Positions 24,401 through 28,324 of a DNA stretch of 29,356 nt are shown piece by piece; the first letter of the stretch is position 1; each line of letters opens with the position of its first letter. The notes under the pieces were generated by a model. It worked only from the letters and a program-made list of their open reading frames with translations. It had not been told where the DNA came from and did not search any database. Location of the stretch: positions 1 through 29,356 of the forward strand of contig JAIPMN010009989.1 in NCBI GenBank assembly GCA_020650975.1, read 5' to 3'. Source of the stretch: Apostichopus californicus (taxonomy: Eukaryota > Echinodermata > Holothuroidea > Aspidochirotida > Stichopodidae). The translations under genes were made by a program, and so were the position numbers.

Positions 24401-26864
24401 ATCCACCATGGCATTGCTTTCGTTCTGATATCTTTGATGGAACTGAAGCTAGTAATGTGACTTTTGTTCTTTGTGGTAATACCTCGCTTTTACTGGTCTG
24501 GCCATAATCTGGATGATTTCAAATAAATTAAAAAAAAAATTAAATGGACTAAGCAACCAGCTATTTAAAATGGTTGTCCTCCTCTCCCTTCCACTCCTTC
24601 CCACCATCTCTCTCTTCCTCCTCCTCCTCCTCCTGCTCCTCCTCCTCCTCCTCCTTCACCTCCTGCTCCTCCTCCTGCTCCTCCTCCTTTTCCATCCCTC
24701 TTTATTCTCCCTTCTCCATTTGTCTGTGCTTTTTCATTCGCTCTTTCCCTTCCGCTCTTCTCTCCACTTTCCCCTTTCCTTACCCTTCCTGTACCCTTTC
24801 TTTTACCCCTGTACCCCTTCCATTATCCTTCCTTTACACTTTTCCTTTACCCCTTTCCTGTACCCCTTCCTTTACCCCTCTCCTGTACCCCTTCCATAAT
24901 CCCTTCCCCATCAGCCCTTCCTCTCCCCTCCCCCTGCCGCTCTCCTTTGCTGCCTTCCTGATCTCTTCCAGATCAATGTTCACCAATCAGGGTACTTCGA
25001 TGATTATCTCATTCGCAGGTCATGCTCTGTTGGATCTCATGCTGAGAGAGGAGGAAAAGTTACCAGAGAAGGATCAACGAGTGCTGTGCAGACATCCATT
25101 CGAGGTAAAAAGATGACCACGGGTGGATGTCGGGATAAGTGCTGCAGCATCTCAAATCCTCTTATATCTCTCAGAATGCATTTCACAAATATAGGCCTAT
25201 GCAATTGAATTTTTCTGCACAAAACATTTACACAGAAGTTTTGCCTTGGTTTCTGTTTTGATTCCCTAGCCATGCCTTGCTCCTCCTTCCATTTTGTAAT
25301 ATAAGCAGGTTTTTGTGAATTGTTCCCATCTTCCAAAAATACTGTCATCGGGGGAATCTGTCTTATAAAGTAAACCAAACATAAACGTTTAGAAAATGTA
25401 GCAGAATTGATCCTCTCCCATTGGACAAAGTAACATATGTGCTTATAGCTCAGTAGTCCAGATAGCCAGGGGGCTATTTTAGTCCTCTCTGTGAAATAGA
25501 TACAGGTCTCTGTCTAAACTTAAAAGTTTCTGGAACTTTCAAAACAGCAAATATACATTATGCAGGTTACAAAGATATTCCCAGTTATAGAGATCAAAAT
25601 TGTTATGAAAAATCCAAATTTTGCCTAATATTTGGAGGAAAAAAAAATTGTGGTGGCTCCCATTAAGAGGAGGGACAACCTTCACATATGTTATTTTTAG
25701 TTTCTGCTCCTTTACAGCGGGTAAAAAAAAAAAATTATACAATAATTTCATCCAGAAATGATAGTAAGTTTGATCTTATTTGTATGCTTTTATTTTTCTA
25801 CCGATTGTAGGAATCAAAGAGAGCGAACGTTATTCCAGCCCGGGTCGAGGTTTTACAGAAACTTTGTTTTGAAAATGGCAAGGTAAAATCCTAGATTTGA
25901 TCAAGTTTAAGTGGTCTCGTAGAAGCTTTCTGTTACAGAATGAAAAGTCGGCGAGACAATTAAGAACAAGGTACCATTTATGATTTGCCTGATGTGGTAC
26001 GAGGTACAAGGAAGAAGAAAAAAAGGAAGAAGAATCGACCATTAAATCTGTCACGTGTATGAATAATTAAGAATATATTCATGTCTGTGAGGTAATTACT
26101 TTTGGGGTAATTTATAAAGGTCAGTACAGGAGAAAAACAGATCTTCCCTGAGTGCCGAAAAAGTGAGTTGCAAGATTTTGGTATGAGGTGTAATATAGTC
26201 AGTATTGCGAAGTTCGGAACACTGCGAAGTTCGGACACCCCTAAGAAATACACGATTTCACCATGACAACCTACAGGAAGAGCCAAATTTCACCAAAAAG
26301 TACGAAGCTACAGTTATTTTCTCTCCAAAATGACCCGTGTGCAAGCAAGTACTTACATATTTGTCAATTAAAGGAAGTTATAGTTTTGGGGTGTTTAATA
26401 CTTAGGTGTCCGAACTTCGAAGTGTCCATGCTACTTCTTGATGCTCCTCAACTGTATGTAGATATAAGTAAATATTTATCCACATGGGTTGGCCCTTCAT
26501 CATTTCATTTTTCTAACAAACCTACAAAGAGCGGTGTGTGGGTTTTGGCCCTGCAAGGTGGGAAAGCTGAGTGGGAGGGAAGCAGGGCAGGTGGGAGAAG
26601 GACCATAATGAAGCAGGAAAGCGGGTAAAGGGGTAGGAGCAGTGGTTAGGAGGTTGGGGTGGAAGAAGGGGGTGTGGGTGGGGTGTTGATTTTGTAATAC
26701 CATGTGTGCAATTAATAGATGTATCCTTTTCCTCTCCTTTTCTTCATATTCCATAGATTTGTTGCAACATTCCTAAGTTGAAAGAAATAAAGGATAGAGT
26801 TCAGGTTTCACTGAAATCCTTGAGAAACGACCACAAGAGAGCCTTGAATCCAACACCATACAAG
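179..26864 (+). CDS. NAPRT: Nicotinate phosphoribosyltransferase, 12 of probably 13 coding exons
   Basis: The enzyme joins nicotinic acid to PRPP, with ATP hydrolysis, giving nicotinate mononucleotide. This is the first and limiting step of the Preiss-Handler route to NAD in the cytosol. The exons are 179-407, 890-1100, 11930-12060, 13152-13267, 16128-16324, 17423-17563, 18389-18473, 21456-21536, 23735-23837, 25019-25104, 25811-25882 and 26757-26864. They total 1560 nt, or 520 codons, with no internal stop. Intron phases are 1, 2, 1, 0, 2, 2, 0, 0, 1, 0, 0 and 0. By alignment to human NAPRT from memory, Tyr22, Arg172, His214, Asp289 and Arg319 correspond to human Tyr21, Arg171, His213, Asp288 and Arg318. 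Human NAPRT is 538 residues, so about 10-20 residues are missing from these exons. The start was chosen because it is the first in-frame ATG and lies 16 codons before the conserved LLTDLYQ, as in human. The gene looks functional: motifs are intact and all splice sites are canonical. Confidence 0.96.
408..889 (+). other. NAPRT intron 1, with an AGGTCA-family repeat piece
   Basis: A phase 1 intron of 482 bp between GTAGGG and TTCAACAG. Its middle (about 510-725) holds GT-rich sequence, then 'acgataactcaaaaattg' and 'gaggtcaccagaggt'. Both resemble the longer AGGTCA-type repeats at 1765-2630 and 18600-19180, so this looks like an old copy of the same family. The open frame at 501-722 lies across it and is not protein-like. 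Confidence 0.6.
890..1100 (+). CDS. NAPRT: NAPRT exon 2
   Basis: Encodes residues 77-146 plus two bases of codon 147. It carries EFFDYLS, matching FFEHLR in human, then [19 protein letters not shown] and [15 protein letters not shown], the helix leading into the core barrel. The acceptor is TCAACAG/A and the donor GCTAG/GTATGA. The split codon 147 joins with exon 3 to give serine, matching human [11 protein letters not shown]. The opposite-strand open frame at 979-1254 is a shadow. Confidence 0.96.
1374..1760. repeat. Minisatellite, 32-34 bp unit, about 11 copies
   Basis: Tandem copies of a unit built on 'acttgtactcat', two or three variable bases, then 'gaggggagttctg' and a T-rich linker. 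The first copies and the last are the most diverged. Unit length shifts between 32 and 34 bp, so it does not hold a reading frame; the Cys/Thr/Ser-rich open frames across it are by-products. A smaller array of the same unit lies at 2629-2805. Confidence 0.9.
1765..2630. repeat. Dispersed AGGTCA-rich element opening with a hairpin
   Basis: It begins with an inverted repeat, GGTTCCTT at 1765-1772 and AAGGAACC at 1782-1789, followed by a GT microsatellite (about 1806-1832). Then comes sequence with repeated 'aaggtca'-type half-sites (near 1945-1960, 2080-2125 and 2210-2245). The segment 'agatccgccttagtgag' matches 'agatccatcttagtgag' in the intron 7 repeat, so both belong to one family. It lies between two arrays of the same minisatellite. 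A second small inverted repeat, TTCCTTAC/GTAAGGAA, occurs at about 2584-2609. The boundaries are approximate. Confidence 0.6.
2629..2805. repeat. Second array of the 32-34 bp minisatellite, about 5 copies
   Basis: Same unit as 1374-1760, with 'acttgtactcat' then 'gaggggagttctg' and T-rich linkers. One copy carries an extra 'ctcgag' and another is shortened. Overlapping open frames here are repeat translations, not genes. Confidence 0.88.
2806..3366. other. Unremarkable AT-rich intron 2 sequence
   Basis: No gene, array or element was recognised. A short run of 'act' trinucleotides sits near 3152-3172. Confidence 0.5.
3367..3681 (+). other. Unexplained open frame of about 104 codons in intron 2
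   Basis: A stop-free frame running from just after a TAA (3364-3366) into the tail of the adjacent SINE. Its composition is varied and non-repetitive, with Pro, Ser, Tyr and aromatic residues, for example [20 protein letters not shown]. There is no ATG near its start and I recognise no family. It may be a decayed transposon fragment or chance. It is not part of NAPRT. Confidence 0.2.
3671..3962 (-). mobile_element. tRNA-derived SINE
   Basis: Read on the minus strand, the head carries a pol III A box, TGGCCAATAGG (3942-3952), and a B box, GGTTCGATTCC (3898-3908), about 34 bp apart as in tRNAs. The anticodon-arm-like stretch CGGACTCGTGATCC lies between them. The body runs through 'ttgtgtccttgggcaag' to a tail ending in 'agcgctataaaaagc'. 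The promoter boxes look intact. A diverged copy of the body, in the opposite orientation, is at about 4712-4905. Confidence 0.85.
3898..3908 (-). promoter_or_regulatory. pol III B box of the SINE
   Basis: GGTTCGATTCC on the minus strand matches the GGTTCGANTCC consensus exactly. Together with the A box at 3942-3952 it marks the tRNA-like head of the SINE. Confidence 0.8.
4031..4062. repeat. Poly-C tract
   Basis: Runs of 11, 7 and 4 cytosines separated by T-rich spacers. The minus strand is therefore a G-run cluster. Confidence 0.8.
4345..4378 (+). repeat. G-rich tract able to form a G-quadruplex
   Basis: At least four runs of three to nine G on the sense strand of the NAPRT intron, with spacers of one or two bases. 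This matches the G3+N1-7 pattern. Confidence 0.65.
4514..4697. repeat. Dispersed repeat, copy 1 (partner at 17057-17232)
   Basis: From 'acgatacagcgatggacatc' to 'cgagtcttcaatgcctttaa' this segment is about 94% identical, by eye, to intron 5 sequence in the same orientation. There are roughly ten substitutions and no clear indel. Flanks diverge on both sides. No terminal inverted repeat is obvious. Its minus strand reads open in both copies (containing [14 protein letters not shown]), but no family is recognised. Confidence 0.85.
4712..4905 (+). mobile_element. Diverged SINE body, tRNA-like head missing
   Basis: 'gggcaaggcactttatctc', 'ggagggattgtctct' and 'gacaggttatcattg' follow in the same order as in the minus-strand SINE at 3671-3962. 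Here they are in + orientation and more mutated. No A or B box precedes them; instead the dispersed repeat at 4514-4697 abuts. Confidence 0.65.
4906..5995. other. Intron 2 sequence with little structure
   Basis: Only a short tandem of 'aggtacagtaaaatg' variants (about 5067-5130, four imperfect copies) stands out. Otherwise it is AT-rich, with no gene or element recognised. Confidence 0.5.
5998..6200. repeat. 42-bp minisatellite, about 4.6 copies
   Basis: The unit is 'gtgcaacaaacaacacgtta' followed by 'ggatttccatgtacacactt' and two bases. Because 42 is a multiple of three, the array stays open on both strands: 5939-6331 on plus and 6041-6265 on minus, each with a 14-residue period. Copy 4 differs most. 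The open frames follow from the period and are not evidence of a gene. Confidence 0.9.
6663..6708 (-). repeat. C-rich tract; G-quadruplex potential on the minus strand
   Basis: Seven or so runs of four to seven C with the repeated word 'cgcccccgcaccaact'. The complement has at least four G4+ runs with one-base spacers. Confidence 0.65.
6709..7228. other. Intron 2 sequence without recognised features
   Basis: An 83-codon open frame at 6743-6994 is lysine- and aromatic-rich, with no family likeness. I treat it as chance. Confidence 0.45.
7229..7428. repeat. 96-bp tandem duplication
   Basis: Two adjacent copies starting with 'ggtctatgtgatagagata' (7229) and 'ggtctaggtgatagagata' (7325). Both continue through 'ctcctccccc' and 'cacacctcaccccagc' to 'gacacaaacc'. 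Copy 2 has extra 'ac' repeats near 7381-7392. Confidence 0.85.
7429..8477. other. Intron 2 sequence without recognised features
   Basis: A 92-codon minus-strand open frame (7845-8123) and a 78-codon one (8192-8428) have no recognisable motif and no conserved context. No array or inverted repeat was found. Confidence 0.45.
8478..9522. repeat. 105-bp satellite array, 10 copies
   Basis: Copies start at 8481, 8590, 8694, 8795, 8899, 9005, 9111, 9215, 9321 and 9425, so the period is 101-109 bp, mostly 104-106. Each unit has 'ttgctgttggtaaggtatac', an inverted repeat ACAGTAC-ATG-GTACTGT, 'gatgtacag', and ends 'ctacagtaacaagtcatttgg'. Copies differ by a few percent, which implies recent homogenisation. 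The minus-strand open frames across it, with NSNQMTCYC and [10 protein letters not shown] words, are artefacts. Confidence 0.95.
9523..11169. repeat. Decayed ~97-bp satellite, about 13 copies, interrupted by a MITE
   Basis: Units share 'gtgccatcataacaagcata', 'gagcagttactgtgtggt', 'acataggtataatatgaac' and 'cttgtaactagaaagcatac'. Landmarks recur near 9793, 9905, 10008, 10477, 10575, 10672, 10765, 10860, 10948, 11030 and 11125. A MITE splits one unit at 10100-10468. The array adjoins the homogeneous 105-bp array and shares its 'gtgc..a.taacaag' and 'tacagtat' words, so the two may have a common origin. Confidence 0.8.
10100..10468. mobile_element. MITE with terminal inverted repeats and 6-bp target duplication
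   Basis: Ends are CCAGTGGCCTAGGAA and TTCCTACGCCCTTGG, imperfect inverted repeats of 15 bp, flanked by the direct repeat 'tttgta' (10094-10099 and 10469-10474). Removing the element and one 'tttgta' restores a normal satellite unit ('gtgtttgtaccataataac'). The interior is G/C-run-rich near both ends and holds a duplicated 'ggatgcaatttggtgc' (about 10227 and 10303). No transposase frame is present, so it is non-autonomous. Confidence 0.9.
11178..11656. mobile_element. hAT-type MITE with perfect 8-bp target duplication
   Basis: Ends are TAAGGTGACCA and TGGTCACCTTA, perfect 11-bp inverted repeats. They are flanked by 'acataggt' at 11170-11177 and 11657-11664. An 8-bp duplication is the hallmark of hAT transposition. 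Near the left end 'gtccccga' recurs at least five times, partly inverted as 'tcggggac'. There is no transposase. It interrupts the last part of the ~97-bp satellite. Confidence 0.92.
11665..11929. other. End of the decayed satellite and 3' end of intron 2
   Basis: One more degenerate satellite unit ('acagtatattatcagctgtg', 'cttgtattaaccagcaagca') fades out by about 11770. The rest is AT-rich up to the exon 3 acceptor, TTTTTTGTTTAATACAG. Confidence 0.6.
11930..12060 (+). CDS. NAPRT: NAPRT exon 3 ([11 protein letters not shown] motif)
   Basis: Completes Ser147 and encodes residues 148-190 plus one base of codon 191. It reads [10 protein letters not shown] and then [16 protein letters not shown], nearly identical to human. 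Arg172 corresponds to human Arg171 in the substrate pocket. It ends in SKYCYVGG, with the last glycine split across the intron. The acceptor is AATACAG/T and the donor GGAG/GTGAGA. Confidence 0.97.
12161..12240. repeat. 27-bp tandem repeat, 3 copies, in intron 3
   Basis: Copies at 12161, 12188 and 12215 share 'cgacttgt', a variable middle, and 'catccaggcact'. They lie 100 bp downstream of the exon 3 donor. Confidence 0.8.
12241..13151. other. Rest of intron 3
   Basis: AT-rich with no recognised element. A lysine-rich open frame (12633-12827) looks like chance. The acceptor before exon 4 is TTGATTCAG; its tract is short. Confidence 0.5.
13152..13267 (+). CDS. NAPRT: NAPRT exon 4 (catalytic histidine)
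   Basis: Completes Gly191 and encodes residues 192-229. It carries [20 protein letters not shown] followed by HAHSYVM. His214 is equivalent to human His213, the histidine predicted to be autophosphorylated when ATP hydrolysis is coupled to the reaction. Human GTLAHS is GTHAHS here. It ends SQLASK with a phase 0 donor, AAA/GTAAGT. Confidence 0.97.
13360..13498. repeat. 21-bp minisatellite in intron 4
   Basis: Four copies of 'gggcaaattgctatgcaaag' plus one base are preceded by shorter related words ('aaaatgctatgc', 'aaaatgctgtgt'). The period is a multiple of three, so the minus-strand frame 13287-13535 stays open with a seven-residue repeat (CIAICPL). It is not a gene. Confidence 0.9.
13499..14475. 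other. Intron 4, low-copy segment
   Basis: 'actgtacatagctacttgta' recurs with small changes near 13850, 13890, 14080 and 14112. The middle is split by about 150 bp beginning 'gggtcattccgtgtcaaatc', perhaps an inserted repeat. Nothing else was recognised. Confidence 0.45.
14476..15412. repeat. AT-rich palindromic satellite, ~47.5-bp monomer, 20 copies
   Basis: The word 'ttttatttacagtg' recurs 20 times between about 14478 and 15392. Two monomer types mostly alternate. One has 'taatataaaacatatcaaaa', the other 'tacatgaaatatatcaaaat'. Between monomers lies the perfect palindrome ATATCAAAATTAATTTTGAT (plus AT), or a diverged version with 'ttttagtttgat'. The strand that matches NAPRT transcription shows T-rich tract plus CAG in every copy, resembling a 3' splice site. 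The last copies are irregular. Confidence 0.95.
15413..16127. other. 3' part of intron 4
   Basis: AT-rich, with a small duplication 'catatgttgttaag' (about 15568-15595). Two short open frames (15570-15776 and 15727-15924) look like chance. The true acceptor is TTTCCCATTTCCCATTCAG. Confidence 0.5.
16128..16324 (+). CDS. NAPRT: NAPRT exon 5
   Basis: Encodes residues 230-294 plus two bases of codon 295. It begins with a variable surface segment ([14 protein letters not shown]), then the helix [10 protein letters not shown], and [17 protein letters not shown], matching ERAAFVAYALAFPRAF in human. It ends LLDTYDIL; Asp289 corresponds to human Asp288. The donor is TTGAG/GTAAGT. Confidence 0.97.
17057..17232. 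repeat. Dispersed repeat, copy 2 (partner at 4514-4697)
   Basis: Same orientation as copy 1 and about 94% identical by eye, covering 'acgatacagcgatggacatc' through 'cttcaatgcctttaa'. Unlike copy 1, it is not followed by SINE sequence, so the shared end near 'cctttaa' marks one boundary of the repeat. Confidence 0.85.
17390..17420 (+). repeat. (CTT/CTC)n microsatellite acting as polypyrimidine tract
   Basis: 'cttcttcttctcctcctcct' continues as CTC repeats directly into TACCAG, the exon 6 acceptor. The tract that helps define this exon is therefore a length-variable simple repeat. Confidence 0.8.
17423..17563 (+). CDS. NAPRT: NAPRT exon 6 (VRIDSGD motif)
   Basis: Completes Arg295 and encodes residues 296-341 plus two bases of codon 342. 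It reads [20 protein letters not shown] then [20 protein letters not shown], the most conserved block of the family. Arg319 corresponds to human Arg318, and the Asp-Ser-Gly-Asp loop contributes to PRPP/phosphate binding. The donor is AGAGA/GTGAGT. Confidence 0.97.
17946..18097. repeat. 75-bp tandem duplication in intron 6
   Basis: Copies start 'gtttgacatgtgg' (17946) and 'gtttgatatgtgg' (18021). Each ends 'aatattaatcttgacaaggg' or a near match. Confidence 0.8.
18208..18260 (+). repeat. G-rich tract with G-quadruplex potential, intron 6
   Basis: GGA/GGGA repeats with at least six runs of three to six G on the sense strand, 128 bp upstream of exon 7. Confidence 0.65.
18389..18473 (+). CDS. NAPRT: NAPRT exon 7
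   Basis: Completes Glu342 and encodes residues 343-370. [20 protein letters not shown] matches human FQVPWLESVLIVVSNNIDEE, the strand and loop lining the active site. It ends TLLSLNQQ with a phase 0 donor, CAG/GTAAGG. Confidence 0.97.
18600..19180. repeat. ~145-bp tandem repeat rich in AGGTCA half-sites
   Basis: 'gatccatcttagtga' recurs at 18724, 18868 and 19014, giving a 144-146 bp period. Each unit then carries 'gaaggtcaaaggtcattt' and a third half-site 'aggtcaacaga' or a variant. The 5' part (18600-18720) is a more diverged unit. The perfect direct repeat AGGTCAAAGGTCA occurs at 18763-18775, 18909-18921 and 19055-19067. It is related to the element at 1765-2630 and to intron 1 sequence. 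Confidence 0.9.
19969..20214 (-). mobile_element. Probable retroelement 3' tail remnant with a hammerhead-like hairpin
   Basis: On the minus strand 20130-20169 reads CTGAAGAA, then the perfect hairpin GATCCT-GCT-AGGATC (20143-20157), then GAAAC. This order resembles motifs near the 3' ends of Penelope-like and related retroelements and, loosely, the hammerhead ribozyme core (CTGATGA, stem, GAAA). One core base differs. No reverse transcriptase sequence is attached here. The minus-strand frame 19969-20214 spans it without a recognised domain, and the boundaries are guesses. Confidence 0.4.
20253..20720. repeat. 22-bp minisatellite, about 21 copies
   Basis: The unit is 'ccaaaatgacaccctctgtg' plus two bases. 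Variants include 'gctaaaatgatgtcctctgt' and 'ctaaaatggcaccctttgtg'. Variants recur in blocks of three or more units, suggesting higher-order duplication. Three units (66 bp) keep the minus strand open, producing HRG-, FWPTEG- and PQRVSF-rich frames with no protein meaning. Confidence 0.93.
21456..21536 (+). CDS. NAPRT: NAPRT exon 8 (GIGT phosphate loop)
   Basis: Encodes residues 371-397. [20 protein letters not shown] aligns with the human segment ending IGIGTSVVTCPQQP; the GIGT loop helps hold the PRPP phosphate. It ends SLGVVFK with a phase 0 donor, AAG/GTAGGG. The acceptor is ATAATCCTCACAG. Confidence 0.97.
21943..22065. repeat. AT-rich short tandem repeat (ttgattattaata)
   Basis: Imperfect repeats of 'aatattgattgtt' and 'aatattgatgatt', 12-15 bp period, about nine copies. 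Confidence 0.85.
22363..22546. repeat. 92-bp tandem duplication
   Basis: Copies start 'gctaataccactctatactg' (22363) and 'gctaataccactctaaactg' (22455). Each continues 'tatcatgcttcaaggcactc'. Confidence 0.88.
22641..22866. repeat. 149-bp tandem duplication, with a third partial copy at 23565-23660
   Basis: 'ttattgaatatt' followed by 'aaactgcaggtatagttagc' occurs at 22641 and again from 22790. The intervening block 'tgtttcatgcattata' to 'gaatatctttc' recurs at 23581. The third copy is separated by two inverted-repeat elements that probably landed between copies. Confidence 0.8.
22884..23178. mobile_element. Putative MITE with 21-bp terminal inverted repeats
   Basis: The left end 'gtccattaaccataggttgc' and the right end 'gcaacctatagctaatggac' are inverted repeats with three mismatches in 21 (22884-22904 and 23158-23178). 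The 295-bp interior has no transposase frame. No clear target-site duplication was found. Confidence 0.65.
23189..23541. mobile_element. Putative MITE, hAT-like ends
   Basis: The left end 'catggttccctaact' and the right end 'agttaggtaaccccatg' are imperfect inverted repeats. Next to the ends are 'cgaaccccctgttgg' on the left and 'gcgccccctgggggtgc' on the right, a layout I associate with hAT-derived elements. No target duplication was found. It sits 10 bp from the preceding element. Confidence 0.5.
23735..23837 (+). CDS. NAPRT: NAPRT exon 9
   Basis: Encodes residues 398-431 plus one base of codon 432. [20 protein letters not shown] aligns with human LVAVGGQPRMKLTEDPEKQT, then [15 protein letters not shown]. 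The lysine-rich PGxK segment is conserved. The acceptor, TACTGTCTAG, is TAG-type with a weak tract; the donor is GATG/GTGAGT. Confidence 0.95.
23838..24576. other. 5' part of NAPRT intron 9
   Basis: No element was recognised; short A runs occur near 24242 and 24531. Minus-strand frames at 23991-24206 and 24211-24414 have no recognised motif. Confidence 0.5.
24577..24970 (+). repeat. ~390-bp polypyrimidine tract before exon 10
   Basis: The sense strand is almost all C and T. It holds CTC/CTG triplet repeats (about 24612-24690), then 'ctgtaccccttcctttaccc' units (about 24788-24895). It ends about 50 bp before the exon 10 acceptor (AG at 25017-25018). Such tracts can form triplex (H-DNA) structures. 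The Ser/Pro/Leu-rich open frames across it (24513-24899 and 24574-25116) are composition artefacts; the second runs through exon 10 in frame by coincidence. Confidence 0.85.
25019..25104 (+). CDS. NAPRT: NAPRT exon 10
   Basis: Completes Gly432 and encodes residues 433-460. [20 protein letters not shown] aligns with the human segment PLMDMLQLAEEPVPQAGQE. It ends VLCRHPFE with a phase 0 donor, GAG/GTAAAA. The acceptor is CATTCGCAG. This C-terminal region is less conserved than the core. Confidence 0.95.
25105..25810. other. NAPRT intron 10
   Basis: A phase 0 intron of 706 bp. Short A runs occur at about 25640 and 25725. No repeat family or gene was recognised. The acceptor ACCGATTGTAG has a weak tract. 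Confidence 0.6.
25811..25882 (+). CDS. NAPRT: NAPRT exon 11
   Basis: Encodes residues 461-484: [20 protein letters not shown] then ENGK. It aligns with human RPAQVEPLLRLCLQQGQ, including the PARVE/PAQVE word. Phase 0 at both ends; the donor is AAG/GTAAAA. Confidence 0.95.
25883..26756. other. NAPRT intron 11
   Basis: A phase 0 intron of 874 bp containing an inverted-repeat element (26220-26424) and a G-rich patch (about 26553-26690: many GGG runs, sense strand). The acceptor is TTTTCTTCATATTCCATAG. Confidence 0.7.
26220..26424. mobile_element. Short inverted-repeat element (MITE-like)
   Basis: 'cactgcgaagttcggacacc' at 26220 and 'ggtgtccgaacttcgaagtg' ending at 26424 are inverted repeats of 24-26 bp, with one mismatch and a 2-bp indel. 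A further partial copy of the end ('ttgcgaagttcgga', 26205-26218) lies just outside the left end. No target duplication was identified. There is no coding capacity. Confidence 0.75.
26757..26864 (+). CDS. NAPRT: NAPRT exon 12
   Basis: Encodes residues 485-520: [20 protein letters not shown] then [16 protein letters not shown]. It aligns with human PSLAESRALAQLSLSRLSPE followed by HRRLRSPAQYQ. The L....H.R.L.P..Y pattern is the family's C-terminal signature. The phase 0 donor AAG/GTATGA is followed at once by TGA, so retaining the intron would end the protein after one valine. Confidence 0.95.
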
Positions 26865-27482
26865 GTATGACGTTGTTCGTATCTTCTTTCTACTGAAGGT
26901 CATTGAAGTCGCTCCCAAATTTAAAGCATGCTAAAACCCCCCCAAAATATTTTGCAAAGTTTTTTGGTTCAAATGTATGATAATGGGCGGGGCGTACTGA
27001 TTCTCTCCAAGTTATTCTGAGATGTTGCAGAGTTGGTGAAGTAAATACACAAATATCTAAAATATTTGGGCAATCGCAATTAGGGTTGCAGTGAATGAAA
27101 TAATATAACTTTGACATTTAATACCATTATTTGGCGTTCTACAGTATTTGTCGGCGATAATTATGACCTGCTATTCCAGATTTTGTCAATCTCGTTCAGT
27201 ATACTAGTTGTCTTGTAATCCATAAAATTTATAAATTCAACAACATAAAAAAAAGTTCAAATTCTTTTTGACTTTTTTAAAGGTGTATGTAAATCAAAGC
27301 ATCCTGGTGCATAAAAAAGCTTTCAGTTTTGACTGTTTGACTGAAGCAAAAACTTGCGATATGATAAATGCAAATATGGAATGTGATAAAAGGTCATTTT
27401 TCGATAAATGTGATAAAATTTGATATATTTTTGTGTTGAAATGTAATGAAAATGTTATTTTCTGCTTTCCAAGTTGGATACA

Positions 27483-27511
27483 AATGAATGAATGAATGTA
27501 TGAATGAATGA
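27483..27511. repeat. (AATG)n microsatellite
   Basis: About seven tetranucleotide repeats with one interruption (tgta). Confidence 0.9.
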
Positions 27512-28009
27512 CAACTATGGCAAAAGAAAATATTTTGTTATCGGTGTGCGACCATGACGTCACATTCTCGTAGGTCCAGTTCATCTTGGATAAAAGTTGC
27601 CAAATTTTTTATTATTTACATTTCAAAAATGGCAAATGATAGGTACTGTAGGAATTGACTGGGAACGACATCAGGACGCAGTTTATATTCCCTCGTTTCA
27701 TGTATTCTTGTAACTTATTGCATGTATTTCACATATTCTTATTATATATGATTTTTACTTTGTAAAAGTAGCCAATACAATATTATTCTTGTTCTTTGTG
27801 CAAGTTGTTTCGCACCCTTGTGACAAAACAGTATTTATATCAGTGAGTAAGTATTTTGTCATCAATGAAGAGTAAGTGTGTGCTACTCAGTTGCCAGGGG
27901 AGGGGGAGGGGGACAGTTTATTACAGCTCAAGGTTATATTAGATAAAGAGGTATATTCTAATTTTCATACTGTAGTGTTCATGTTGCATGGAACATGGAG
28001 AATTCCAAA

Positions 28010-28090
28010 AGGGAGAGGAGGTGGGGTTGGATGGGGAGGAGGAGGGGTTGGATGGGGAGGGTGTGTGGAGTTTGAGGGGGGAGGGGGATG
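28010..28090 (+). repeat. G-rich tandem sequence
   Basis: 'gggttggatggggagg' occurs twice, followed by 'ggggggagggggatg'. Many G3+ runs on the sense strand give G-quadruplex potential. The glycine-rich frame across it (27876-28097) is an artefact. Confidence 0.7.
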
Positions 28091-28204
28091 CTGGTAACAT
28101 AATGATCCCTAGGGTCCAACCTGATCCCTAGGGTCCGACACTGCTGATCTAACATGTCTTAGTTGAGTCTGTTAGGTTTTAAAACTGATCAAGTTTCATT
28201 CCAG

Positions 28205-28237
28205 GTAAATCCTGAAAGAAACCTGTTTGCTTTTTAA
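28205..28237 (+). CDS. NAPRT: Candidate last coding exon (13) of NAPRT
   Basis: After the acceptor AAGTTTCATTCCAG the phase 0 frame reads VNPERNLFAF and stops at TAA (28235-28237), giving a 530-residue protein against 538 in human. From memory, family C-termini run YxVSxSxxLYxF, so Val, Leu, the aromatic and Phe fall in register. The usual tail beyond (about 10 residues, often with H..LW in other animals) would be missing. An AATAAA lies at 28419-28424, inside a retroelement fragment. The alternatives are the 27283-27423 exon, or a last exon beyond the window. Confidence 0.35.
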   Translation, partial: VNPERNLFAF

Positions 28238-28324
28238 GTCGATATGTCTTTCATCCTTTACACGAATAACTTCAGCATAAATTGTCTGCCTATAGTAAGA
28301 CTGTGCATACCAACGTAAGGTTCT

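Larger units (their letters stand above)
26865..28204. other. Probable intron 12
   Basis: This lies between exon 12 and the best last-exon candidate. It contains an AATG microsatellite (27483-27511) and a G-rich patch (about 28010-28090). It also holds a rival last exon at 27283-27423, behind the acceptor ACTTTTTTAAAG, which would add 46 residues beginning VYVNQSILVHKK. Otherwise nothing was recognised. Confidence 0.45.

Noticed and set aside
24574..25116. 180-codon Ser/Pro-rich open frame, the longest in the window
   Set aside because: It is the translation of a pyrimidine tract (TCC/CTC codons) that happens to run in frame into NAPRT exon 10. A canonical acceptor at 25018 separates the two.
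26757..26872. NAPRT ending by read-through of exon 12 (...TPYKV stop)
   Set aside because: AAG/GTATGA is a reasonable donor and the family extends further, so intron retention is a less likely normal end.
27283..27423. Alternative last NAPRT exon (acceptor CTTTTTTAAAG, 46 residues)
   Set aside because: The acceptor is good, but the peptide resembles the family end less than the 28205 candidate and makes the protein too long (566). Kept only as a rival.
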